From JACQKD01 sp964614265 (GTDB lineage Bacteria; Patescibacteriota; Minisyncoccia; Phycocordibacterales; UBA918), in NCBI GenBank assembly GCA_964614265.1, contig CAZTKT010000024.1, positions 1 through 12,208 on the forward strand: DNA of 12,208 bases. Direction: 5' to 3'. The position numbers and the translations under genes are program-made. The notes beneath the pieces are model-generated. The model worked only from the letters and a program-made list of their open reading frames with translations, ran no database searches and was not told where the DNA came from. Below, piece by piece: positions 1 to 6,180 of this stretch (positions within the stretch are counted from its first letter, which is position 1; each line of letters begins with the position of its first letter).

Positions 1-51
1 CGGAAAGACAGACGATATAAACTGATCTGCGAACTACTCAAAGGGAGCTGA
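1..51 (+). CDS. Transposase, C-terminal fragment (cut by window edge)
   Basis: The first frame reads RKDRRYKLICELLKGS and then a TGA stop at 49-51. This matches, residue by residue in pattern, the C-terminus of the transposase at the other end of the window (SKENRYRLISELLRGE). In that protein the block directly follows the conserved NTTNS...FFSQLK...HRGL tail. I therefore read it as the 3' end of a second, related insertion sequence entering from the left. The downstream sequence does not match the terminal repeat of the right-hand element, so it is a different IS rather than a second copy. Its right end should lie shortly after position 51 but cannot be fixed without the other end. The similarity is visible directly; the family assignment is inferred. 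Confidence 0.7.
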   Translation, partial: RKDRRYKLICELLKGS

Positions 52-82
52 ATAGCACCCGAAATGTTTCTATTGACCGTGA

Positions 83-226
83 TCTATTTGCTCCATATCA
101 GGGAAAGCAAAAATTGTTATAGAGGACTACACGAGTGAATTACTGGAGGGCGAAGTGTTTGATGGTACGAAGCTCGTAAAAGTGATCAGTCAAACACCTC
201 CAATGGTGGAGAAGTGCAAGAAGTAA
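83..226 (+). pseudogene. Possible 3' remnant of an unrecognised gene
   Basis: An open frame without a start codon runs from just after a stop at 80-82 to a TAA at 224-226. Its C-terminal part reads like real protein, for example KIVIEDYTSELLEGEVFDGT followed by KLVKVISQTPPMVEKCKK. It contains no ATG near its beginning (the only one is late, at 203) and follows directly on the 3' end of a transposase. One explanation is that an IS displaced the 5' part of this gene and left the last 45 or so codons. It converges on efp, with 18 nt between the two stops. I do not recognise the family. At this length chance cannot be excluded. Confidence 0.25.
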
Positions 227-244
227 ATGCAGTAACTGTCGGTA

Positions 245-820
245 TCACACCTTTGAAACTCGTTCTGTATACTCGTCGGTCTCGGTGTTTACGCGAATGA
301 TGTCACCGGGGTTGATAAACATGGGAACGAGAATCCGGGCACCGGTTTCGAGCGTCACTTCTTTTTGGGCACCTTGCGCTGTATTGCCTTTGACCGCAGG
401 GTCTGCTTCAGTGACTTCAAGCTCGACTTTGATCGGCATCGTGATACCGATGATTTCGTCATCGTAGATCAGCGCGTCGACTTCGCTTTTGGGTTTTAGG
501 TAGCGGGCAGAGGACGGTACCACGTCTCCCGAAAGTGCAAAACGTTTGGAGGGATCTACGAGCGCAGAGAAAAAATACTCTCCGCGGTTTTCATAAATAA
601 ACGTGATAATTCGGGTTGACGTGTCGGCCTCTTTTACGGTCTCATTTTGGTGGAATGTTTGCTCGATCACTTTGCCAGATTTCAGTCCCTTGAGCTTCGT
701 CTGATTGACAGGCTTTCGTTGTTGTTTGCGAAAGACGTGTGCCGAGAGTACGACACACGGCTCGTCATTATGGATGATGACTTTTTTTGGAAGTATTTCG
801 TTGTATGAGAGGACTGCCAT
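245..820 (-). CDS. efp: Translation elongation factor P
   Basis: This 191-residue protein has the usual EF-P length and three-domain order: a KOW-like N-terminal domain (about 1-64), an OB domain (about 67-127) and a C-terminal OB domain (about 130-190). The C-terminal signature is clear around 153-178 (KEVTLETGARILVPMF, then NPGDIIRVNT). EF-P binds between the ribosomal P and E sites and relieves stalling at polyproline stretches. The tip loop that enters the peptidyl-transferase region is unusual: it reads FRKQQRKPVNQTKLKG, and ungapped alignment to E. coli EF-P places Gln34 where the modified Lys34 sits. The gene is last in the minus-strand ftsK-orf-recA-efp cluster. No Shine-Dalgarno is visible before the ATG; upstream lies a long hairpin. 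UGA is its stop codon. Confidence 0.96.
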   Translation of the reverse strand: MAVLSYNEILPKKVIIHNDEPCVVLSAHVFRKQQRKPVNQTKLKGLKSGKVIEQTFHQNETVKEADTSTRIITFIYENRGEYFFSALVDPSKRFALSGDVVPSSARYLKPKSEVDALIYDDEIIGITMPIKVELEVTEADPAVKGNTAQGAQKEVTLETGARILVPMFINPGDIIRVNTETDEYTERVSKV

Positions 821-837
821 AGAAAATTTTTGGTGTT

Positions 838-911
838 AACCCCGCAAAACAAATTTTTGGAAAGCAACCCCCACGGCCACAGCCCTTTCTCAAAAATTGT
901 TTTGCGGGGTT
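838..911 (-). terminator. Long inverted repeat between recA and efp
   Basis: Arm 838-859 (begins AACCCCGCAAAAC) is complementary to arm 891-911 (ends GTTTTGCGGGGTT). The 21-22 bp stem has a single unpaired base, and the loop is 31 nt. It sits 8 nt after the recA stop and 17 nt before the efp ATG. A run of T expected for a canonical intrinsic terminator is absent on the minus strand, where the stem is followed by AACACCAAAAATTTTCT. It may therefore be a partial terminator, an RNA processing or stability element, or an intergenic palindromic repeat. A short direct repeat (AAATTTTTGG at 824-833 and 851-860) lies at its efp-proximal side. Confidence 0.6.
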
Positions 912-918
912 CTGAGTA

Positions 919-1974
919 TTACTTTTTAAGCTCGACGCGGATCTCTGCAAGCAACTGCTCGCCAATCTTTTTGTTCTCACGAAGGAAGGTGCGGGCGGCA
1001 TCGTATCCACGACCGAGCTTATGCTCGCCGTAGCTATACGAGGCACCTGATTTTGCGATAACGCTGAACTTTTCGCCGAGTGCGAGGAGCTCTCCTTCAC
1101 GGCTGATACCTTCATTATAAATAAGATCAAATTCAGTGCTCCGGAACGGAGCCGCAACTTTGTTCTTAACCACTTTGACTCGATGTCGTCCACCGACCAC
1201 TTCGTCCCCTTTCTTTATTTGTGCAATACGACGGATATCAAGGCGTACTGACGTGTAGAACTTCAACGCTTTACCGCCGGGCGTTGTCTCTGGATTCCCG
1301 AACATGACACCGATTTGCATGCGGATCTGATTTATAAAAATAACCGTCGTTTTCGTCTTAGAGACGATCGCTGTCAGTTTTCTGAGTGCTTGCGACATCA
1401 GTCGCGCCTGCTTACCCACGTGGTGCGCACCCATCTCTCCCTCGATCTCGTCCTTTGGTGTGAGTGCGGCAACCGAATCAATCACGACCACATCTATCTT
1501 GCCAGAGCGCACAAGTGACTCGACGATCTCAAGCGCTTGTTCGCCGGTATCTGGTTGGGAGATCAACAACTCCTCAATCCGCACGCCAATCTTTTTTGCA
1601 TACTCTGGGTCGAGCGCATGTTCGGCGTCAATAAATGCGGCAATACCACCACCACGTTGTGCCTCGGCAATAACGTGGAGTGAGAGCGTTGTCTTGCCGG
1701 ATGATTCAGGACCAAAAATTTCTACCACCCGACCGCGGGGGAGTCCGCCGATACCGAGCGCATCATCAAGTCCGATAGATCCGGTAGGAATTGCGTCGAC
1801 GTCCACTTTCTGCTGGTCGCCGAGCATCATCATTGCCTCATCACCAAATTTCGTTTTAATATTCTTGAGTGTTTCGGCAATATCAGCAATACTCTTGCCT
1901 GTCCGTGGTACCACATCCTCACTCCCGGGGATTTTTATCGTGTCGGTCTCTCCGTGTTTCTTTTTTGGTGCCAT
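919..1974 (-). CDS. recA: Recombinase A
   Basis: RecA forms ATP-dependent filaments on single-stranded DNA, drives strand exchange, and triggers LexA-type self-cleavage where present. The 351-residue protein shows Walker A GPESSGKT (88-95), the FIDAEHALDP block (114-123), Walker B DVVVIDSV (161-168), the L1 region EGEMGAHHVGKQARLMSQAL (178-197) and the L2 block starting NQIRMQIGVMFGNPETTPGG (215-234). The N-terminus is about 20 residues longer than in E. coli and is rich in Lys. The acidic C-terminal tail typical of proteobacterial RecA is missing, since the protein ends IRVELKK. The L1 GDSH motif seen in many RecAs is GAHH here. The ATG overlaps an NdeI-like CATATG and has no obvious Shine-Dalgarno. 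The gene lies 20 nt after the upstream small gene and is probably cotranscribed with ftsK. Confidence 0.98.
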   Translation of the reverse strand: MAPKKKHGETDTIKIPGSEDVVPRTGKSIADIAETLKNIKTKFGDEAMMMLGDQQKVDVDAIPTGSIGLDDALGIGGLPRGRVVEIFGPESSGKTTLSLHVIAEAQRGGGIAAFIDAEHALDPEYAKKIGVRIEELLISQPDTGEQALEIVESLVRSGKIDVVVIDSVAALTPKDEIEGEMGAHHVGKQARLMSQALRKLTAIVSKTKTTVIFINQIRMQIGVMFGNPETTPGGKALKFYTSVRLDIRRIAQIKKGDEVVGGRHRVKVVKNKVAAPFRSTEFDLIYNEGISREGELLALGEKFSVIAKSGASYSYGEHKLGRGYDAARTFLRENKKIGEQLLAEIRVELKK

Positions 1975-1994
1975 ATGTATTAGGTAGTCAGTTA

Positions 1995-2405
1995 CTAAAT
2001 AGTCTGCGCTTTTTGTGTGTATGCGGGGGTATATACGAATTGTTTGGTCAGGGTCTTTTCTCGTCCATATCGATCACGTGCCCGTAGTGTCATTATAGTA
2101 TATCCATATTCAAGCACCAATTGCTCATGAAAGGCACCACTGTCATCGGTAAAGATAGGGCGGTTATCAAGCGTGAGCGACACGATATTTCCTGCTGTGC
2201 CAGAGAGGGTGATGGCTCGTGTGGTAGCGAGTGACGGGGTATCTGTGTCTAGGGTGAGAGATGGCCCGGTAATAAGGAGGCGTGCCTGAAACACGATGTA
2301 CCACAAGAGGAGGGTTGAAATCACGAGGATCAATACAAACCGCAACATACCGCCGAGCGTAAACTGGGGCACTGAAAGGGGATCATTATTGCTCATGGTG
2401 CTCAT
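1995..2405 (-). CDS. Small membrane-anchored protein with Ig-like extracytoplasmic domain
   Basis: I do not recognise a named family. From the ATG at 2405 the product has about 136 residues: a short polar N-terminus, one strong membrane segment (from about MLRFVLILVISTLLLWYIVF), then a beta-rich domain of about 80 residues with alternating hydrophobic strands (ITLSGTAGNIVSLTLDNRPI, then LRARDRYGREKTLTKQFVY). This resembles the Ig/FN3-like accessory modules of surface proteins, with the domain outside the membrane. Alternative starts are GTG 2417 and ATG 2396. I chose 2405 because a GGTGG stands 8 nt upstream. The gene overlaps the 3' end of ftsK by 20 nt, so translational coupling is likely. 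Its place between ftsK and recA suggests an envelope or division-related role, but that is inference from position. Confidence 0.8.
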   Translation of the reverse strand: MSTMSNNDPLSVPQFTLGGMLRFVLILVISTLLLWYIVFQARLLITGPSLTLDTDTPSLATTRAITLSGTAGNIVSLTLDNRPIFTDDSGAFHEQLVLEYGYTIMTLRARDRYGREKTLTKQFVYTPAYTQKAQTI

Positions 2406-4539
2406 CAGTGGCGCCACCGGAGGGGTGTCCCGAAAGTATCTCTCGTGGCCGACCGCCGTCCTGGGATCCGATTACGCCTCGTTCTTCAAGAATGTCGATC
2501 AGTCGAGCGGCACGGGAGTACCCAATGCGAAGTCGCCGTTGGAGATATGAGGTCGATGCTTTTCCAGCTTCAATGACGATTTCTTTTGCCTCGTCATAGA
2601 GCTCGTCATCCTCATCCTCGTTGAGTGTCGCCTCGAAGAAGGCGTCGCCATCTCCGCTGTGACCGGAGCCGGTGAGATCAATAGCATCGAGCTCTTGTGC
2701 GTCGTGTTGTTTTCGCAGATAGTCAGTCACTTTCTTAACCTCTCCTTCAGAGAGGAAGGCAGACTGGACGCGCGTTGGTTTCGACATATCACCCGAGAGA
2801 AAGAGCATGTCGCCAGCACCCAGCAATTTTTCCGCTCCCACCTGATCAAGAATCGTACGCGAGTCAATCTGTGACGCCACTTGGAGCGCGAGACGGGCAG
2901 GTATATTTGCTTTAATCAGCCCAGTGATCACATTGACCGAGGGTCGTTGGGTCGAAAGGATCAAGTGTATTCCCACTGCACGACTCATCTGTGCGAGGCG
3001 TACCACAGAGGCCTCAAGTTCTCGCGGGTATGCTTGCATGATGTCCGCAAGCTCATCGATGATGATAACGATGTATGGCAGTGGCTCAGGCATCTCAGCC
3101 TCTTCGACAGATTTCTTTCCGTCTCGGGCAGGGAAGTAGACACTGTCATGGTATGAGGCGATGTCACGCACCTTCTCTCCCTGGAGGATGTCATAGCGGC
3201 GCTCCATTTCCTTTGCTGCCCACTTCAGCGCAAGGATGGTTTTTTTCGCATCAGTGATCACTGGTGTGAGAAGGTGGGGAATACCATTGTAGAGGGTGAG
3301 TTCCACCCGCTTTGGATCAACCATGATGAAGCGAAGTTGCTCTGGTGAATTACGGAACAAGAGTGAGGTGACCAGAGAATGAATAGTCACTGATTTGCCA
3401 GAGCCAGTAGTACCGGCGATCAGGAGATGTGGCATCCGTGCAATATTTGCAAAGTTTGGACTGCCTGCGATGTCTTTTCCGAGCGCAATCAACAGAGGTT
3501 TTGGAGAATCCGTATATTCCGGAGAGGCAAGGAGGGAGGCAAGACCAACCATTGATTTGGTTGTATTTGGCACCTCGATGCCCACGAGTGATTTTCCTGG
3601 TATTGGTGCTTCAATACGGACGGGGTGGGCCGCAAGCGCAAGTTCGAGATTATTCTGTAGCCCTACGATTTTTGAGATACGAACCCCTTCTGCGGGCTTT
3701 AATGCGTATCGAGTGACTGATGGTCCGATAGACACCTCATCCATCTCGACTTCAATACCAAAGTTTTGTAGCGTTCGTTTAATGATATTCGCATTCGCCT
3801 TTACATCACCCACACGTGCGATTCCGGTATCTTTCTGCAGTAGGGAGAGCGGTGGCGGTGCATATGGTCCATAGAAGTTTGACACAGTAAAACTACCCCC
3901 GCTTTGTTCGTTGCGGTCTTTGTGGGAGGTTTCTGATGGCGATGTATGTGCGCTTTTGCTCACCGTATCTTCTGCTACTGGTGTGTTTTCAGATGTCCCG
4001 TCAGCAGGTTCGTTCGAACCACCAATAACAGTGAGCGCCTCTGGTATACGTTCTTTCCGACGAAATCGTGGAAACGCAATACCAACATTAAATGTCAGGA
4101 GGATCCCAATGACGAGAGATGCCGAGAGGAACGTACTTGTCGCAACAGTGCCAAGGAGGAGAGAAAGTGGTTTGCTAAACGCCACTCCGCCAATACCACC
4201 AATCTCTCGATCGTAGAGTGCTAACAACCCGAGGAGTGAAAAAAAGAACACCGCCACCCCAATTATCTTTGATAGGCTCGCACGCTCGTCGTCGCGGGGA
4301 CGCAACAGTACGTATACGTACAGCGCACAAATCACCGGAGCGAGATACGCACCCAGACCAAAGAGGTAACTGAGTGCGGTCATGGTCATATCACCTGCAA
4401 TTCCTGCGTAATGAAAGGAGGATAAGATAAAAAAAATACCAAACACGACAAACACGATCGCGCCGATCGCCTGCCGTGCTTGTGGAGTGACGTCATCAAA
4501 GTATGGACGTCGAGTACTTTTTTTGCGTTTAGTTTTCAT
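2386..4539 (-). CDS. ftsK: FtsK/SpoIIIE-type DNA translocase
   Basis: This is a membrane-anchored, septum-located DNA pump that clears chromosomal DNA during division. The 717-residue protein has four predicted membrane helices (about 24-44, 52-78, 90-108, 127-150), a short Ser/Thr/Glu-rich linker (about 165-225), then the alpha domain (about 235-340). The RecA-like motor carries Walker A AGTTGSGKS (375-383), the VDPKRVELTLYNGIPHLLTP block (407-426), Walker B YIVIIIDELAD (489-499) and the STQRPSVNVITGLIKANIPA motif (529-548). The C-terminal gamma winged helix (about 645-692, DELYDEAKEIVIEAGKASTS onward) is the KOPS-reading module. The linker is much shorter than in E. coli FtsK (over 1300 residues) and closer to SpoIIIE/SftA architectures. 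It is the first gene of the minus-strand cluster and is divergent from the winged-helix gene. Confidence 0.97.
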   Translation of the reverse strand: MKTKRKKSTRRPYFDDVTPQARQAIGAIVFVVFGIFFILSSFHYAGIAGDMTMTALSYLFGLGAYLAPVICALYVYVLLRPRDDERASLSKIIGVAVFFFSLLGLLALYDREIGGIGGVAFSKPLSLLLGTVATSTFLSASLVIGILLTFNVGIAFPRFRRKERIPEALTVIGGSNEPADGTSENTPVAEDTVSKSAHTSPSETSHKDRNEQSGGSFTVSNFYGPYAPPPLSLLQKDTGIARVGDVKANANIIKRTLQNFGIEVEMDEVSIGPSVTRYALKPAEGVRISKIVGLQNNLELALAAHPVRIEAPIPGKSLVGIEVPNTTKSMVGLASLLASPEYTDSPKPLLIALGKDIAGSPNFANIARMPHLLIAGTTGSGKSVTIHSLVTSLLFRNSPEQLRFIMVDPKRVELTLYNGIPHLLTPVITDAKKTILALKWAAKEMERRYDILQGEKVRDIASYHDSVYFPARDGKKSVEEAEMPEPLPYIVIIIDELADIMQAYPRELEASVVRLAQMSRAVGIHLILSTQRPSVNVITGLIKANIPARLALQVASQIDSRTILDQVGAEKLLGAGDMLFLSGDMSKPTRVQSAFLSEGEVKKVTDYLRKQHDAQELDAIDLTGSGHSGDGDAFFEATLNEDEDDELYDEAKEIVIEAGKASTSYLQRRLRIGYSRAARLIDILEERGVIGSQDGGRPREILSGHPSGGATDEHHEQ

Positions 4540-4581
4540 ACCGATACAGCACCAATAGTAGCATGTTCGTTGCCTCGCGTA

Positions 4582-4610
4582 TAAATACTCTTTTGCATAA
4601 CGACAGACAA
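4582..4610 (-). promoter_or_regulatory. Candidate promoter for the ftsK operon
   Basis: On the minus strand TTGTCT (4605-4610) and TATTTA (4582-4587) are 17 nt apart, and the ftsK ATG follows 42 nt downstream. The hexamers match the sigma70 consensus only partly (4/6 and 3/6). This is the best pair I find in the divergent region, but it is weak evidence. Confidence 0.25.
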
Positions 4611-4640
4611 CACATTTTCAAGAGTGTCACCTACACGGGC

Positions 4641-4690
4641 ATGTCCTTTTGGTGTATGATCGCGTTACAAATGTCTTTTATTATAGGACA
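4641..4690. promoter_or_regulatory. GGACA-type motif copies upstream of the winged-helix gene
   Basis: Three versions of the same short motif stand just before the winged-helix start codon: ATGTCCTTTT at 4641-4650 (the complement of AAAAGGACAT), ATGTCTTTTA at 4671-4680 (complement of TAAAAGACAT) and TTATAGGACA at 4681-4690. The last two face each other as an imperfect inverted repeat. They match the exact 12-mers inside the gene and the copy after its stop. Operator sites for the encoded DNA-binding protein are a reasonable guess. The TAGGAC at 4685-4690 may also act as the Shine-Dalgarno. Confidence 0.4.
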
Positions 4691-4693
4691 GTT

Positions 4694-5464
4694 ATGGACA
4701 CAAAAGAGACAAAAAAAATCTATAGGTCAGACACGATACTCGTCTCAGACGTGACTTACTATAAGTTTATTTTTAAAAAGACAGAAAAGATTGTTTGTGC
4801 TGTCTTTTATATACTGAAACATACTGATAAAAGTCACGATAGTCTCGTCTCAGAGTCTGTCTTAGAGTCAGGTAAGAAGGCGCTTGAATGCGTATTGCGG
4901 ACACTCTCTTGTCGATGGTATGCCGCATCCGATGAGTTATACCGTCTTCTTGAAGCGCTCATTGCGCTGGCGAGCAACCTCTCTGTAGCGCAAGCAGTTG
5001 CGCTCATTCAGGAGGATGTCGCTGATATGCTTATCCTTGAAATTAATGTGACTATCAGAACACTGCGTGAGTACCTCTCATATGAGCAACAAGGGAGTAC
5101 CGATCTACACACCCTACAGAACGAGTCTGTGTTGCGCTCGACGAAGACGGGCGTTTCCCGTTCGTCCTTTGGGAAAGGAGGACGTGAGGAAGTGTTGCCT
5201 CTATCGGATGTAGTTGATGGTAGAGAACGCAGGCTTCCCCACACACGGTCGTCCCATAAAGGACATACTGCTGATCGACAGCATCTCATAAAGGACATAT
5301 TGTCTCTGTCTTCTCGGTCAACGATAAAGGACATATCGGAGCGCCTTTCGGACGTAAGTGAAAAGACCATACAGCGTGAGCTCCTCTCTATGCTTAGGAC
5401 GGGGGAGGTTCTAAAGGAAGGGGAACGACGTTGGACACGGTATTTCCTTGCATCGGGCACCTAA
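4694..5464 (+). CDS. Uncharacterised protein with C-terminal winged-helix DNA-binding domain
   Basis: I know no functional name for this protein; by eye it resembles a conserved hypothetical of CPR genomes. From ATG 4694 (preceded by TAGGACA, 3 nt away) it has 256 residues; a longer form from 4649 is possible but less likely. The N-terminal block YYKFIFKKTEKIVCAVFYIL (22-41) looks conserved, and a mostly helical middle follows (about 50-130). A polar, Arg/Ser-rich linker (about 132-192) leads to a C-terminal winged helix (about 195-253: LIKDILSLSSRSTIKDISER, then VSEKTIQRELLSML and a wing ending RWTRYFLA). The last part resembles DeoR/Fic-associated HTH domains. A transcription factor or DNA-organising role is likely. 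It is divergent from ftsK, and its own gene carries repeated AAAGGACAT motifs, which suggests autoregulation. Confidence 0.82.
   Translation: MDTKETKKIYRSDTILVSDVTYYKFIFKKTEKIVCAVFYILKHTDKSHDSLVSESVLESGKKALECVLRTLSCRWYAASDELYRLLEALIALASNLSVAQAVALIQEDVADMLILEINVTIRTLREYLSYEQQGSTDLHTLQNESVLRSTKTGVSRSSFGKGGREEVLPLSDVVDGRERRLPHTRSSHKGHTADRQHLIKDILSLSSRSTIKDISERLSDVSEKTIQRELLSMLRTGEVLKEGERRWTRYFLASGT
5256..5335 (+). repeat. Three exact copies of a 12-bp motif inside the winged-helix gene
   Basis: ATAAAGGACATA occurs at 5256-5267, 5288-5299 and 5324-5335, spaced 32 and 36 bp start to start. The first copy is read in a different codon phase (HKGH) from the other two (IKDI), so the repetition is at DNA level and not a protein repeat. 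Upstream at 5165-5179 lies a related palindrome, TCCTTTGGGAAAGGA. Related copies also flank the gene on both sides. This looks like a binding-site array, possibly for the encoded protein. Confidence 0.7.
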
Positions 5465-5467
5465 GCT

Positions 5468-5491
5468 GTATAGGACATATCTGAAAAGGAC
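5468..5491 (+). repeat. Motif copies just after the winged-helix stop
   Basis: GTATAGGACATAT (5468-5480) and AAAAGGACG (5484-5492) repeat the motif seen in and before the gene. They begin 4 nt after its TAA and extend the array to the 3' side. Confidence 0.45.
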
Positions 5492-5715
5492 GCACTACCG
5501 TATCGGTTGATCTGTCTCTGACACTGCCGACACGTGTACGGGTAGATTTTGTGTGTCGTCGCGCGCATTTGCGTGGGCAATTAAATCATTGTTTAAAGGG
5601 TTTTTTATGTAAGAGTGATGCGGGTCGTGCGTCCTCTTACTGAGGAGGTAGCGTTGACGCTAGTCGTTTCTTGCTATATGCTTCTGCCTGGTAATCGTGT
5701 TGGTTTTGGCTCATT

Positions 5716-5737
5716 TCTCTAGAAGGTCTCTAGAAGG
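5716..5737 (+). repeat. 11-bp perfect tandem duplication
   Basis: TCTCTAGAAGG occurs twice back to back (5716-5726 and 5727-5737). It lies inside the loop of a possible hairpin formed by GCTCATTT (5709-5716) and AAATGAGC (5761-5768). A strong ribosome-binding-like AAGGAG follows at 5748-5753, before a four-codon frame ATG AGC TGT TAG (5763-5774). Whether that is used is unknown. Confidence 0.5.
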
Positions 5738-5802
5738 GGACCACAAGAAGGAGAAAGGAAAAATGAGCTGTTAGCTATCCACAGCCAGAGCGGGTGGAGT
5801 AT

Positions 5803-5961
5803 ATGGTAAAAGACGATATACTGTCTGCTGAGTCGTTCGTTGACAATAGAATAGCGTACATGAAACCATACCGCGTGGCCTTTTCCCGTTACGGAGCGTT
5901 TACGGTAGATACTCGGTCTCACATTGCAGCTAATCCATCTATTCGTGTCGATTCTGAATAG
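5803..5961 (+). CDS. Possible 52-residue protein, unrecognised
   Basis: An ATG at 5803 opens 52 codons to a TAG at 5959-5961. The product begins MVKDDILSAESFVDNRIAYM and ends HIAANPSIRVDSE. A GGTGGAG stands just upstream (5793-5799), though close to the ATG. The composition is balanced and soluble-looking, with no TM segment or known motif. The 3' end overlaps the inverted repeat 5930-5971. I do not recognise a family. A minus-strand frame over the same area (5719-5922) is equally long, so coding status is open. Confidence 0.25.
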   Translation: MVKDDILSAESFVDNRIAYMKPYRVAFSRYGAFTVDTRSHIAANPSIRVDSE

Positions 5962-5971
5962 ATGGAATTAG
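5930..5971. repeat. Inverted repeat, 15-bp arms
   Basis: CTAATCCATCTATTC (5930-5944) pairs with GAATAGATGGAATTAG (5956-5971) with one bulged A and an 11-nt loop. It stands 5 nt before the stronger hairpin at 5977-6016, so the two would form a tandem pair of stems in a transcript. Confidence 0.6.
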
Positions 5972-5976
5972 TGGGG

Positions 5977-6016
5977 TAGCGACGAGGACATCGCGAAAGC
6001 GATGTCCTCGTCGCTA
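5977..6016. repeat. Perfect 18-bp hairpin with GAAA tetraloop
   Basis: TAGCGACGAGGACATCGC (5977-5994), loop GAAA (5995-5998), GCGATGTCCTCGTCGCTA (5999-6016). The stem is perfect and GC-rich, and the loop is a stable GNRA type if transcribed left to right. No T tract follows on either strand, so a standard intrinsic terminator is not supported. Each arm carries GGACAT, the core of the motif clustered around the winged-helix gene. It could be an RNA structural element, a palindromic repeat unit or a protein site. Confidence 0.75.
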
Positions 6017-6045
6017 ATATGAATTAATTCGTATTGCTTTGGTCT

Positions 6046-6090
6046 ATGCGAGGGGAGCATCATAAATACATGATTTATTGTGTCCTCGCA
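6046..6090. repeat. Imperfect inverted repeat
   Basis: Outer arms TGCGAGG (6046-6052) and CCTCGCA (6084-6090) enclose a second pair, ATAAAT and ATTTAT, around ACATG. A stem with an internal loop would result. It lies about 100 nt before the S-layer-like start and is probably part of that gene's leader, if the region is transcribed. Confidence 0.4.
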
Positions 6091-6157
6091 GGGTCAGGGA
6101 AAACTTCGCTTATTAGTATCCGTTATTAGTAAATTTTAGTAGTAAGTATTCCTAAAT

Positions 6158-6180
6158 GCCCAACACCGAAAGGTGTGGGC
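6158..6180 (+). promoter_or_regulatory. Hairpin just upstream of the S-layer-like start codon
   Basis: GCCCAACACC (6158-6167), loop GAAA, GGTGTGGGC (6172-6180), with one bulged A. The stem ends 11 nt before the ATG at 6192, and the gap is A-rich (AAAAAATTGTT). The only purine-rich ribosome-binding candidate (AAAGGTG, 6169-6175) would be tied up in this stem. This suggests either a stability element at the mRNA 5' side or structure-controlled translation. It also argues against the in-frame ATG at 6156 as the start. Confidence 0.5.

Noticed and set aside
4649..4693. Upstream ATG for the winged-helix gene
   Set aside because: The extra 15 residues lie over the motif copies and probable promoter; ATG 4694 begins a more typical N-terminus.
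5256..5335. CRISPR-like spaced repeats
   Set aside because: The units are only 12 bp with 20-24 bp gaps, lie inside a coding region and have no cas genes nearby.
5775..5783. DnaA-box-like CTATCCACA in the intergenic region
   Set aside because: Single copy with one mismatch, no cluster, and no dnaA or dnaN nearby; an origin is not supported.
5719..5922. 67-codon frame on the minus strand
   Set aside because: No ribosome-binding site or recognisable composition, and it overlaps several inverted repeats.
5465..6155. Known structured RNA (RNase P, tmRNA, SRP, 6S)
   Set aside because: None of the conserved cores such as GAGGAAAGTCC or the SRP GGAA/GCAG loop region were seen by eye; a covariance search would be decisive.
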